Positions 1 to 7,024 of a DNA stretch of 16,647 nt are shown here, in pieces. Position numbers and translations under genes: made by a program. The stretch covers positions 1 to 16,647 of the forward strand of contig JAGHCS010000046.1 of assembly GCA_021160355.1 (NCBI GenBank), read 5' to 3'. The notes beneath the pieces are model-generated. The model saw nothing but the letters and a program-made list of their open reading frames with translations. It was not told the DNA's origin and ran no database searches. Source of the stretch: Candidatus Cloacimonadota bacterium. GTDB lineage: Bacteria > Cloacimonadota > Cloacimonadia > JGIOTU-2. Numbering within the stretch: the stretch's first letter is position 1; each line of letters begins with the position of its first letter.

Positions 1-454
1 CAGCAACCTGTTTATCTATCTTTGATTTTTCCACTTCAAAGATTTTCTGATCTTTTTGAAAAAGTTCTTCAAATTTCTTTTTCTCTTCTCTGAGAACAGA
101 CTCCTCTTCCATGAATTCTATGAGCTGTTCTTCGATCTCAGCATTCTTCTCTTTCCGATGAGTGATCTCTGCGTTAAGGGCTTTGTATTCCTTGTTCGTT
201 TTGACCGAGAGAAGTTGATTTTCATATTTGTTAATATCCTGATTATTGGATGTGATGTCAAGCTCCAATTTTTTCTGCTGCATAAGGTTTTGCTCGAGCC
301 GCTGAGTGATGTTCTTCACAGACTCCTGCTCGGAACTGTACTTTTCTTCCAGCTCCTGTACAACCTTTGGTAAGCGTTTGATCTCTTTCGTGTTTCGCAG
401 GATCTTATCATCGAGTTCCTGTAGATTTTTTAAAATTTTGATCTCGTTAAGCAT
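1..454 (-). CDS. C4 zinc-ribbon / coiled-coil protein (COG1579, HP0958-like), 3' end cut by window edge
   Basis: The frame is open from an ATG at 454-452 to the window edge, about 151 residues with no stop. It begins MLNEIKILKNLQELDDKI and is very rich in Glu, Lys and Gln in a long heptad-like pattern, so it should form an extended coiled-coil hairpin. The segment SVKTNKEYKALNAEI around residues 85-100 is the recognisable signature of the COG1579 family, whose members have an N-terminal helical hairpin and a C-terminal four-cysteine zinc ribbon. The ribbon would lie outside the window, so it is inferred. AGGAG sits seven bases upstream of the ATG and supports this start. Family members are described as nucleic-acid-binding or flagellar/RNA-metabolism adaptors (HP0958 in Helicobacter); the role here is unknown. 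It is transcriptionally separate from the genes to its right because a terminator stands between them. Confidence 0.85.
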   Translation of the reverse strand, partial: MLNEIKILKNLQELDDKILRNTKEIKRLPKVVQELEEKYSSEQESVKNITQRLEQNLMQQKKLELDITSNNQDINKYENQLLSVKTNKEYKALNAEITHRKEKNAEIEEQLIEFMEEESVLREEKKKFEELFQKDQKIFEVEKSKIDKQVA

Positions 455-490
455 GCCTAACTCCTAAAGGATAGTAAAAATATATGATAA

Positions 491-524
491 CAAAAAAGGC
501 ACTTATGAATTCCATAAATGCCTT
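491..524 (-). terminator. Rho-independent terminator ending the polA-larA-DUF362 transcript
   Basis: On the minus strand a 12-bp stem (arms 524-513 and 507-496) contains one T/G wobble and closes on a 5-base loop. The run of six T at 497-492 follows directly. It lies about 150 bases past the DUF362 stop codon and just upstream of the zinc-ribbon gene, so it would end the leftward operon or a small RNA in the gap. The wobble pairs only in the minus-strand transcript, which supports that orientation. Confidence 0.85.
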
Positions 525-676
525 GTAAAATATGATTTGCGGTGCTATTGTTTTGCACAATCTCGTAAAGCCCATTTTAGTTGGACTCCCATGTTTTTTT
601 CCCGATGCACATATACTATATTTATCCATAAACGTAGGAGTAACAATGCCAGCTTATGTAAATTATTGTCAAATTT
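525..676. other. Gene-free stretch between DUF362 gene and its terminator; possible small RNA or long 3' UTR
   Basis: I see no convincing protein gene here. On the minus strand there is a plausible promoter-like pair (TTACTC, 17 bases, TATAGT) near 650-600, then a GC-richer segment with a short GTGC/GCAC hairpin near 560-540, leading into the terminator at 524-491. This layout would fit a small RNA of roughly 100 nt, but it fits an ordinary 3' UTR equally well. I could match it to no known riboswitch or 6S RNA consensus. Confidence 0.3.
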
Positions 677-1828
677 TTACGCTTTTGATGGATCATGTTC
701 CTGGATAAGCATTTTGCCGAGGAAACTTTTCTTAAGAGAAACAGCATGTTCGGGACATATTTCTATACAGCACATACAGAGGATACATTTTTGCGGATCA
801 ATTTTTGGCGCAAGGTCTTTTTCTTCAAGAGTAAGGGCTTTACCGGGGCAGAATTTCACGCATGCTTTGCACTGCACACATTTTTGGGGATCGAAATAGG
901 GGATGGTCCAGAAGAAGCGTTTCACGAAACCTTTCAAGGGCACAGAAAGCAGGTTTAAGATTCTGCTTTTTCTTTTACTTGCCTGTATATTACAATGTGG
1001 AAGAATATAATCATCTTTGAAATCACCTGTGAAATGAAAATCATGAAAATCCAATCCTTCACGTGCAGCTGCTATGCGTGTTGTAGGTATTTTTTCAGGA
1101 TTATATCCCATTAACCTACTCGCGAAAAAGTCGAGAGCTATTGCATTTTTGCTACCGAGTACAATATCAAATTTCTTCACATCTCCTGTAGAAGGTCCGT
1201 CTCCATCCATACCAATAATGCCATCTATCAGGTTGAAGGCAACCTTGTCTTTTATAATTTCATAAATATCTACGACGAATTCTGCAAATTTAGTCGGATT
1301 CGGTGCAAGGCGGTGCAAGTTGGATTTTGCCAGTCCCGGAATAATGCCGTAGAAATTCTTTATCGCACCGGTGAAAAGTGTGTACATATGGGTTTTCAGT
1401 TTGGCAAGGTTTATGATTGCTTCAGCATCGATAAATGCTTTGCTCACTGAGTATTTTGTATTCTTCTTATACGTGTAAATACCGTTTTTAAATGGATTTA
1501 TAAGCGTAATTCCATATAGCTTTGCAAGACTTTCAAAACCGGATAATTGGTATGCTCTCATAGCAGTAACGGTACCACCGGGATTATCCATAAGAGATAT
1601 TTTGATCTTGTGGTCTTGTAGTATTTCGATAACTGCTGCCACAAGGTTCGGATGGGTTGTGATCGCTCTGTCCGGCGGGTACGCACCAAGGAGATTCGGC
1701 TTGAGGAGCACTGTTGTAAGAGATTTCAATGTTGGATAGAATTCGGTATCAGTGAAAATCGTATCAATAATTTTTTTTAACTTTGGAATGTCATAAGTCG
1801 AACATTTTTTTGCAATTACTTTGTACAT
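677..1828 (-). CDS. DUF362 domain protein with C-terminal double [4Fe-4S] ferredoxin domain
   Basis: This 383-residue cytosolic protein has no signal peptide. Residues about 1-300 match the DUF362 family (COG2006): an early LLKPNLLGAYPPDRAITTHP segment, then NLAKLKTHMYTLFTGAIKNFYGIIPG, both typical of the fold. The C-terminus carries two bacterial ferredoxin motifs, CVQCKACVKFCP from residue 317 and CILCMCCIEICP from residue 348, each able to hold one [4Fe-4S] cluster. DUF362 proteins with ferredoxin tails are common in anaerobes and their reaction is not established; electron transfer is implied by the clusters only. AAGGA, overlapping the stop codon of the LarA-like gene, lies five bases before the ATG, so the two genes are probably translationally coupled. 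It is the last gene of the polA operon. Confidence 0.9.
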   Translation of the reverse strand: MYKVIAKKCSTYDIPKLKKIIDTIFTDTEFYPTLKSLTTVLLKPNLLGAYPPDRAITTHPNLVAAVIEILQDHKIKISLMDNPGGTVTAMRAYQLSGFESLAKLYGITLINPFKNGIYTYKKNTKYSVSKAFIDAEAIINLAKLKTHMYTLFTGAIKNFYGIIPGLAKSNLHRLAPNPTKFAEFVVDIYEIIKDKVAFNLIDGIIGMDGDGPSTGDVKKFDIVLGSKNAIALDFFASRLMGYNPEKIPTTRIAAAREGLDFHDFHFTGDFKDDYILPHCNIQASKRKSRILNLLSVPLKGFVKRFFWTIPYFDPQKCVQCKACVKFCPGKALTLEEKDLAPKIDPQKCILCMCCIEICPEHAVSLKKSFLGKMLIQEHDPSKA

Positions 1829-1836
1829 AGGATTCC

Positions 1837-3102
1837 TTAATTTTTCTTATGATTCGGGAAAAACATCGAACCGTTTGGCACGATGTAGCAAGAGAACTCT
1901 TCACCTTCTTTTTTTCTCACAAATACGAGAGCTTCCTCGATCGAGCCGACTGGACTGAAGTGAACTGCTTGGACGAGTTTCGGGTCCATTGAGCTTACCA
2001 CAAGAATGTCAGCTTGCTTCAACAGTCTACCAGTAGCAAAGGCACGATGTCCACCGATTTGAATGTCCTTTTGGTCAACAAGGAAGAGATCATCAATTGT
2101 CCGAGCATTTCGGAGCTGTTTTTCCATCTCCTTCTGTCCGATATTCTCCTGGCATTCAGCGAGAAGAATGAGAGTACCGCCTTCTTTTACCAGTTCAAAT
2201 GTACTGTTCAATGCTTTCTGAGATTGATAAAAATTTATATCTTTGGGATATCCGCCGACAGATACAATAAGCGCATCTGCTTTTTGAGAATATTTTACAG
2301 AGTTATGTTCAATAAAGAATTTCACTCCTTTAAAAAATGCGTCATCGAGCGCACCCGCAAAGCATTGAACGAGCTTCTTCTTATGATTGAGAACAGCTTG
2401 CAAAGTGAAGTCCACGCCGACTATTGCAGCGGCTTCAGCCATTTCAAGATGGATTTTATTGTCGGTTAACTTACCGAGAGTAGCATAGTTATGTATGATA
2501 TTTGAGTGATTATGGCGAATCGTTTCATAACCGCAAATTCCTGGTAGGATGGACTTTCTTCCACCACTGAAACCGGCAAAATAATGCGGACTTATCACGC
2601 CTATTGTGATAAGGAAGTCGGCTTCAGCAACCTTTTTATTTATGAGAAGCTCATTGCCGGAAGCCATCTTTCCTAGGTTTACAAGATCATCCGCTCTGCA
2701 ATCATGATTTTCAATTGAAAAGTTATCAACAGCCCAATCTCCGTAATGATATCTCATCTCAGCTTCGGTCATTTTTCTGTGGGTGCCGTTTGCAATAAGG
2801 CAGTGGATATTCTTGTTTGGAGCTCCATATGAGAGCAATTCTTTCAGAAGTGTTTCCAGCATAAGCTTAAAAGGACCAGGTCGAGTAATATCGCTAACAA
2901 TTACAACAATATTTTCAGGATTTTTCTCGCAAATTAAATTTGAAAGAGAAGGACTGGCAATAGGGGATTCCAGCTTTTCCCGAATGAGATTCTGTGGATG
3001 CTCATTTGCATCTATATGCTCCATTTCAAGAATTCCCAGTACATTCTTATCAGGAAGCTCACATGTTTTATAGCTTTCACCGTATTTCAGATTAATGTTC
3101 AT
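1837..3102 (-). CDS. larA: LarA-family nickel-pincer racemase/epimerase homologue (DUF2088)
   Basis: This 421-residue protein is the usual LarA length. It carries the family's key residues in register with Lactiplantibacillus plantarum lactate racemase: H108 in GTHRKMT (same number), H173 in SPHYFAGFSG, K183 in GGRKSILPG and H199 in IRHNHSN, matching H108, H174, K184 and H200. In LarA the Lys binds the nickel-pincer (NPN) cofactor covalently, one His ligates nickel, and the other two act as the general base pair. The chemistry, racemisation or epimerisation of an alpha-hydroxy acid, can therefore be assigned to the family; the substrate cannot. LarB, LarC and LarE, which make the cofactor, are not in the window. 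The ATG follows the polA stop by nine bases with only a weak purine-rich ribosome site. The symbol denotes the family, not proven lactate activity. Confidence 0.85.
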   Translation of the reverse strand: MNINLKYGESYKTCELPDKNVLGILEMEHIDANEHPQNLIREKLESPIASPSLSNLICEKNPENIVVIVSDITRPGPFKLMLETLLKELLSYGAPNKNIHCLIANGTHRKMTEAEMRYHYGDWAVDNFSIENHDCRADDLVNLGKMASGNELLINKKVAEADFLITIGVISPHYFAGFSGGRKSILPGICGYETIRHNHSNIIHNYATLGKLTDNKIHLEMAEAAAIVGVDFTLQAVLNHKKKLVQCFAGALDDAFFKGVKFFIEHNSVKYSQKADALIVSVGGYPKDINFYQSQKALNSTFELVKEGGTLILLAECQENIGQKEMEKQLRNARTIDDLFLVDQKDIQIGGHRAFATGRLLKQADILVVSSMDPKLVQAVHFSPVGSIEEALVFVRKKEGEEFSCYIVPNGSMFFPNHKKN

Positions 3103-3111
3103 ATTTTTTTC

Positions 3112-5796
3112 TCAATGTGCATCATACCAGCTTTTGCCAAAACCGATATCTACCTTGATGGGAACAATGCCGGTATATTCTTCCGGAAGCACATTCTCCA
3201 TTTCTTTTTTGATTAATTTTTTATAAAAATCAATTTTATCTTTCCTGATCTCAAATACCAGTTCATCATGCACCTGGATGATCATCATGATCTCATCTGT
3301 TTTATGAGAAATCTCATCATAAAGTGCATTCATAGCGATTTTTATCATATCTGCTGCAGTGCCCTGGATGGGCATATTAATTGCCATGCGCTCTTCATTT
3401 GATTGCACATTTCTGTTTCTGCTATTAATGCCAGGAAGATATCTGCGCCTGTTGAAAATAGTCTTGACATATCCTTTATCGTGGGCAAATTTTTTCGTGG
3501 ATTCAAGATAATTGTATACTCCTTTGTAAAAGGAGAAATAATTATCAATAAATGCTTGTGCTTCTCCACGTGAAATACGCAGATCTTCGGATAATGAGAA
3601 CGCTCCCATGCCGTAAATTATGCCAAAATTAATTACTTTTGCCTGTCGTCTTTGGTTATGAGTAACCTCTTTCTCGTCAATTCCAAAGATCGTTGCAGCA
3701 GTTTGTGAATGAATATCTCCACCTTTCTTGAAATTCTCGATCATTTTCTCGTCTTTTGAGAGTAAGGCAACAATGCGAAGTTCTATTTGAGAATAGTCTG
3801 CAGACAGGATGAGGTTATCATTTTTTTGAGCGATAAATCCTTTTCTCATCTCTCTGCCAATTTCAGTGCGGATTGGTATATTCTGCAGGTTTGGACTTGA
3901 ACTTGAAAGTCTTCCTGTTGCGGTAACAGTTTGATTAAATGATGAGTGAATTCGGTGAGTTCTCGGGTTTACTAATTTTGGGAACGCATCAATATAAGTG
4001 GACTGCAATTTTTTCAACTGCCTGTAATCAATGATATCCTGTGCGATTTCATATGTTCTACTGAGTTTTGTAAGCACCTCAATATCAGTGGAATAGCCGG
4101 TTTTAGTTTTTTTTATGACTGGCAGATCCATTTTGCCGAACAGCACATCGGCAAGTTGAGAAGGGGAATCAACATTGAACTGTTCGCCTGTTTTAAAATA
4201 GATTGTATCTTTCAATTTCACGGTTTTATGTTCGAGTTCTTTTGATATCTCTCTGAAAAGTGGAAGGTCGATATAAATGCCGTTTCTTTCCATTTGTGCA
4301 AGTGCTTTCACCAAAGGCATTTCTATCTCATAAAAAAGCTTTGAGAGTTCTACTTTTTCGATCTGGGATTTGAGTTTTTCCCAGAGTAGATAAGTAATGT
4401 ATGCATCTTCCGCAGCGTACTCTGCAGCTTTCTCTATCTCAGCTTCTCCAAACTGGATTTGATTTTTTCCTTTCCCAATTATATCAGTGATTGGTATCAT
4501 TTTATGCTGAAAATATTTCATGCTCACTTCATTGAGATTGTGGCGGTGTTCTTCGGGAGCAAGCACATAGGAACCAATCATCGTGTCGAAATACAGGTTG
4601 GATATTTCGATGTCTTCATTCTGGAAAACCATGTAATCATATTTAATATTATGCCCTATAAAATGTTTTGAGGAGTCTTCTAAGATTTGTTTTAAATCTT
4701 CTAAAACCTTTGCTTTATTTAGTTGTTTTCCAAAAATATGTCCTAGAGGGATGTAATATGATTTATCTTCACTGACACAAAAAGAGATGCCAACGATACG
4801 CGCATCGATGGGATTGCGAGAATCGGTTTCAAGATCAACAGCAATGAATTTTGATTCTGTGAGAAGAGATAATAATGCCGAAAAGGATTTCTCATTATCA
4901 ACGATCTCATACAAGAATTCTTTTTTTTCCGGCTGCTTAACTTCACCCTGAAAATGCTTCATAAAGGCATACATTTCGTAATGTACACAGAAATCCCTCA
5001 ATGATTCAGTAAAAATATCGGGCACTTTCATGGTGTCTAGAGAAATATCGATGGGAACATGTTTATCAAGAATGACGAGTTCTTTGGAAAGCCTGCCCTG
5101 ATCAGCATATGTGACTATATTATCCTTAATTTTTTCAGAACTTATCTCACTTGCATGACTTATTATGCTTTCGAGGTCACCAAATTCAGCAATGAGTTTT
5201 GCCGCAGTTTTCGGTCCAACTTTCGGAATTCCCGGTACATTATCTGATGAATCTCCGGCAAGAGCAAGGAGATCGACAATTTTTTCGGGTGGCACATCAA
5301 ATTTTTCCTCAACCTCTTTTATACCGATAAATTTGTCCTTTGAGGGCTCATATAATTTTACACGGTCATTCACGAGCTGGTAGAGATCTTTATCAGAAGA
5401 AACAATCACAATATCATGCTCATTTTCGTAACGCTCTGTCAGAGTGGCAATTATGTCATCTGCTTCATAACCTGGTTTGGAGAGCTTAGCAATATGTGAC
5501 AGATTTACCATTTCGAGAATTGGTTTGAGTTGCTCGACCAAATCTTCAGGCATTTTATCCCGTGTTGCCTTGTATTCTTTGTATGTTTTATGGCGAAACG
5601 TGGGCTCTTTTTCATCAAAAATAATTGCAAAATATTCGGGTTCAAAACGTTCAAGTAAGGATATGATAGTTCTTAAAAAGCCGAAGATCGCACTTGTGTT
5701 TTCTCCTCTAGAGTTGATGAGTGGGCGATTCTTGAACGCAAAATATGAACGATAAATTATAGCTGAGCCATCAATGACATATATAGATTTTTTCAT
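3112..5796 (-). CDS. polA: DNA polymerase I with 5'-3' nuclease, intact 3'-5' proofreading and polymerase domains
   Basis: This 894-residue enzyme fills gaps and removes RNA primers in replication and repair. Residues 1-285 form the 5' nuclease (VIDGSAIIYRSYFAF, GYEADD at 109-114, SSDKDLYQLV, AGDSSDNVPGIPKVGPKTA). Residues about 300-480 form the 3'-5' exonuclease with its acidic residues present: D321 and E323 (DLETD), D387 (HNIKYD), Y460 and D464 (YAAED). The polymerase has motif A DYSQIELR (667-674), motif B RRQAKVINFGIIYG (716-729, with the O-helix Phe) and motif C VHDE (842-845). The frame stays open for 25 more codons upstream to 5871, but the family begins MKK..VIDG, so I choose the ATG at 5796; no strong Shine-Dalgarno site precedes either start. 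It is the first gene of the leftward operon with the LarA-like and DUF362 genes. Confidence 0.97.
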   Translation of the reverse strand: MKKSIYVIDGSAIIYRSYFAFKNRPLINSRGENTSAIFGFLRTIISLLERFEPEYFAIIFDEKEPTFRHKTYKEYKATRDKMPEDLVEQLKPILEMVNLSHIAKLSKPGYEADDIIATLTERYENEHDIVIVSSDKDLYQLVNDRVKLYEPSKDKFIGIKEVEEKFDVPPEKIVDLLALAGDSSDNVPGIPKVGPKTAAKLIAEFGDLESIISHASEISSEKIKDNIVTYADQGRLSKELVILDKHVPIDISLDTMKVPDIFTESLRDFCVHYEMYAFMKHFQGEVKQPEKKEFLYEIVDNEKSFSALLSLLTESKFIAVDLETDSRNPIDARIVGISFCVSEDKSYYIPLGHIFGKQLNKAKVLEDLKQILEDSSKHFIGHNIKYDYMVFQNEDIEISNLYFDTMIGSYVLAPEEHRHNLNEVSMKYFQHKMIPITDIIGKGKNQIQFGEAEIEKAAEYAAEDAYITYLLWEKLKSQIEKVELSKLFYEIEMPLVKALAQMERNGIYIDLPLFREISKELEHKTVKLKDTIYFKTGEQFNVDSPSQLADVLFGKMDLPVIKKTKTGYSTDIEVLTKLSRTYEIAQDIIDYRQLKKLQSTYIDAFPKLVNPRTHRIHSSFNQTVTATGRLSSSSPNLQNIPIRTEIGREMRKGFIAQKNDNLILSADYSQIELRIVALLSKDEKMIENFKKGGDIHSQTAATIFGIDEKEVTHNQRRQAKVINFGIIYGMGAFSLSEDLRISRGEAQAFIDNYFSFYKGVYNYLESTKKFAHDKGYVKTIFNRRRYLPGINSRNRNVQSNEERMAINMPIQGTAADMIKIAMNALYDEISHKTDEIMMIIQVHDELVFEIRKDKIDFYKKLIKKEMENVLPEEYTGIVPIKVDIGFGKSWYDAH

Positions 5797-5882
5797 ACGA
5801 ACATTTCTGGTATTCGCTAAGTAAGTGTCAATAATAAATTGACAAAAATTGCTCAAATGAAAAGACATCATATTAATCTATT
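5797..5882. promoter_or_regulatory. Divergent promoter region between polA and amidase genes with TTGACA inverted repeat
   Basis: These 86 bases must hold start signals for both directions. A perfect inverted repeat, TGTCAAT - AATAA - ATTGACA, spans 5826-5844; each arm contains TTGACA read outward, a consensus -35 hexamer on each strand. Neither has a convincing -10 box at 16-18 bases, so I cannot decide between back-to-back -35 elements and an operator for a dimeric regulator. No strong ribosome site is visible for either flanking gene. Confidence 0.4.
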
Positions 5883-7004
5883 ATGATAATAAAAAAATAT
5901 TTATTTATAATTTTGCTGTTTTTCTTTAGCGCTTCACTTTGGGCGAAAGAATTGGGAGTCTCATATCTAAACTCCACCCGCAAAGACCATCTACCTATTG
6001 TGGAGATAGAAGGAAAAAATTATCTGAACTTGTATGATCTCGAGCGTATCTTTGACGGCTCGATCAAAGTTGATCAGAAATCACAAACTATTAATTGCGT
6101 GATTTTTGAAAAGAAGTGCGAGTTCTCCTTTTTCAATAACTGGGTGCATTTTGGAAAGCATAGCTACAATCTTCACAATGATATTCAGGTTATAAATGGA
6201 TTCTTTTATGTGCCGGAATATTTCCTGAATCTTTGCGCAGATAAATTTTTTCACGATGAAGTCACATTGGATGACGGATCGGTTATTATTAATTTTTCTT
6301 CGATGGAGAAATATTTGATAAAAACGATAGTGCTCGATCCGGGGCATGGAGGAAAAGATCCCGGTGCAGTGGGGAGGATTCTTGGGCTTCAGGAAAAAGA
6401 TATTGTGCTTAATATTACAAAAAAAGTTAAGAAATTACTCGAGAAAAATCTTGATGTGAAAGTACTTCTAACACGGCACGATGACAGGTTTGTTTCCCTG
6501 GGGGATAGAACGGATTTTGCCAATGACAATCAAGCTGATATTTTTGTGAGCATCCATTGCAACGCAGCATATAATACAAAAGCAAGTGGTTCTGAAGTAT
6601 ATTATCTGTCTACAGCTCAAACCCATGAGGCGCGCGCAGTTGAAGCAATGGAAAATGAAGTCATCAAATTTGAAGATCAGGAAAGCATATCACGTTACAC
6701 AGATCTTGATTTCATCCTTTATGATATGCGTCAAACAGAGTATCTCAACGAGAGCAGCGAACTTTCTGAGATGTGCCAGAAGCAGCTGGTAAATACTCTC
6801 TCAACAAAGAACAATGGAGTTCGTCAGGCAAATTTCTATGTGCTTCGCGGAGCTTTTATGCCTGCAATGCTCGTCGAAATTGCGTATCTTTCAAATAAAT
6901 ATGAAGAAAAAAAACTGCTATCCAAGGATTTTCAGGAAAAAGCTGCGAAAGCAATATATACGAGTATAAAGCAATTTAAAGATAAATACGATAAGATGAA
7001 CTAA
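5883..7004 (+). CDS. Exported N-acetylmuramoyl-L-alanine amidase (Amidase_3 family)
   Basis: This 373-residue protein cleaves the amide bond between muramic acid and the peptide stem of peptidoglycan in the periplasm. A signal peptide covers residues about 1-21 (MIIKKYLFIILLFFFSASLWA). Residues about 25-140 form a beta-rich region resembling the copper-amine-oxidase-N or AMIN-type modules found before such amidases. The catalytic domain begins at residue 147 (TIVLDPGHGGKDPGA). Zinc ligands are H155, E171 (LQEKD) and H225 (SIHCNA), with the catalytic E332 in LVEIAYLSN; all are present, so the enzyme should be active. It is the first gene of the rightward run and is followed 20 bases later by a surface-protein gene, which may be read from the same transcript. 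Closest named relatives are AmiC/CwlD types, so a role in cell separation is likely but not shown. Confidence 0.93.
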   Translation: MIIKKYLFIILLFFFSASLWAKELGVSYLNSTRKDHLPIVEIEGKNYLNLYDLERIFDGSIKVDQKSQTINCVIFEKKCEFSFFNNWVHFGKHSYNLHNDIQVINGFFYVPEYFLNLCADKFFHDEVTLDDGSVIINFSSMEKYLIKTIVLDPGHGGKDPGAVGRILGLQEKDIVLNITKKVKKLLEKNLDVKVLLTRHDDRFVSLGDRTDFANDNQADIFVSIHCNAAYNTKASGSEVYYLSTAQTHEARAVEAMENEVIKFEDQESISRYTDLDFILYDMRQTEYLNESSELSEMCQKQLVNTLSTKNNGVRQANFYVLRGAFMPAMLVEIAYLSNKYEEKKLLSKDFQEKAAKAIYTSIKQFKDKYDKMN

Positions 7005-7012
7005 TTTTTTTC

Positions 7013-7018
7013 GAGGTG
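7013..7018 (+). promoter_or_regulatory. Shine-Dalgarno site deciding the start of the propeller surface protein
   Basis: GAGGTG lies six bases before the ATG at 7025. An in-frame GTG at 7016 overlaps this site and so cannot use it. The ATG gives a normal MKKIVLIF signal peptide. Confidence 0.8.
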
Positions 7019-7024
7019 ATAAAT

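Noticed and set aside
56..373. Plus-strand open frame of 105 codons at the left edge
   Set aside because: It is the shadow of the coiled-coil gene on the minus strand, whose COG1579 signature and ribosome site are clear.
5797..5871. Longer polA start with 25 extra N-terminal residues
   Set aside because: The extra residues lack similarity to the family, and DNA polymerase I normally begins at the MKK..VIDG segment.
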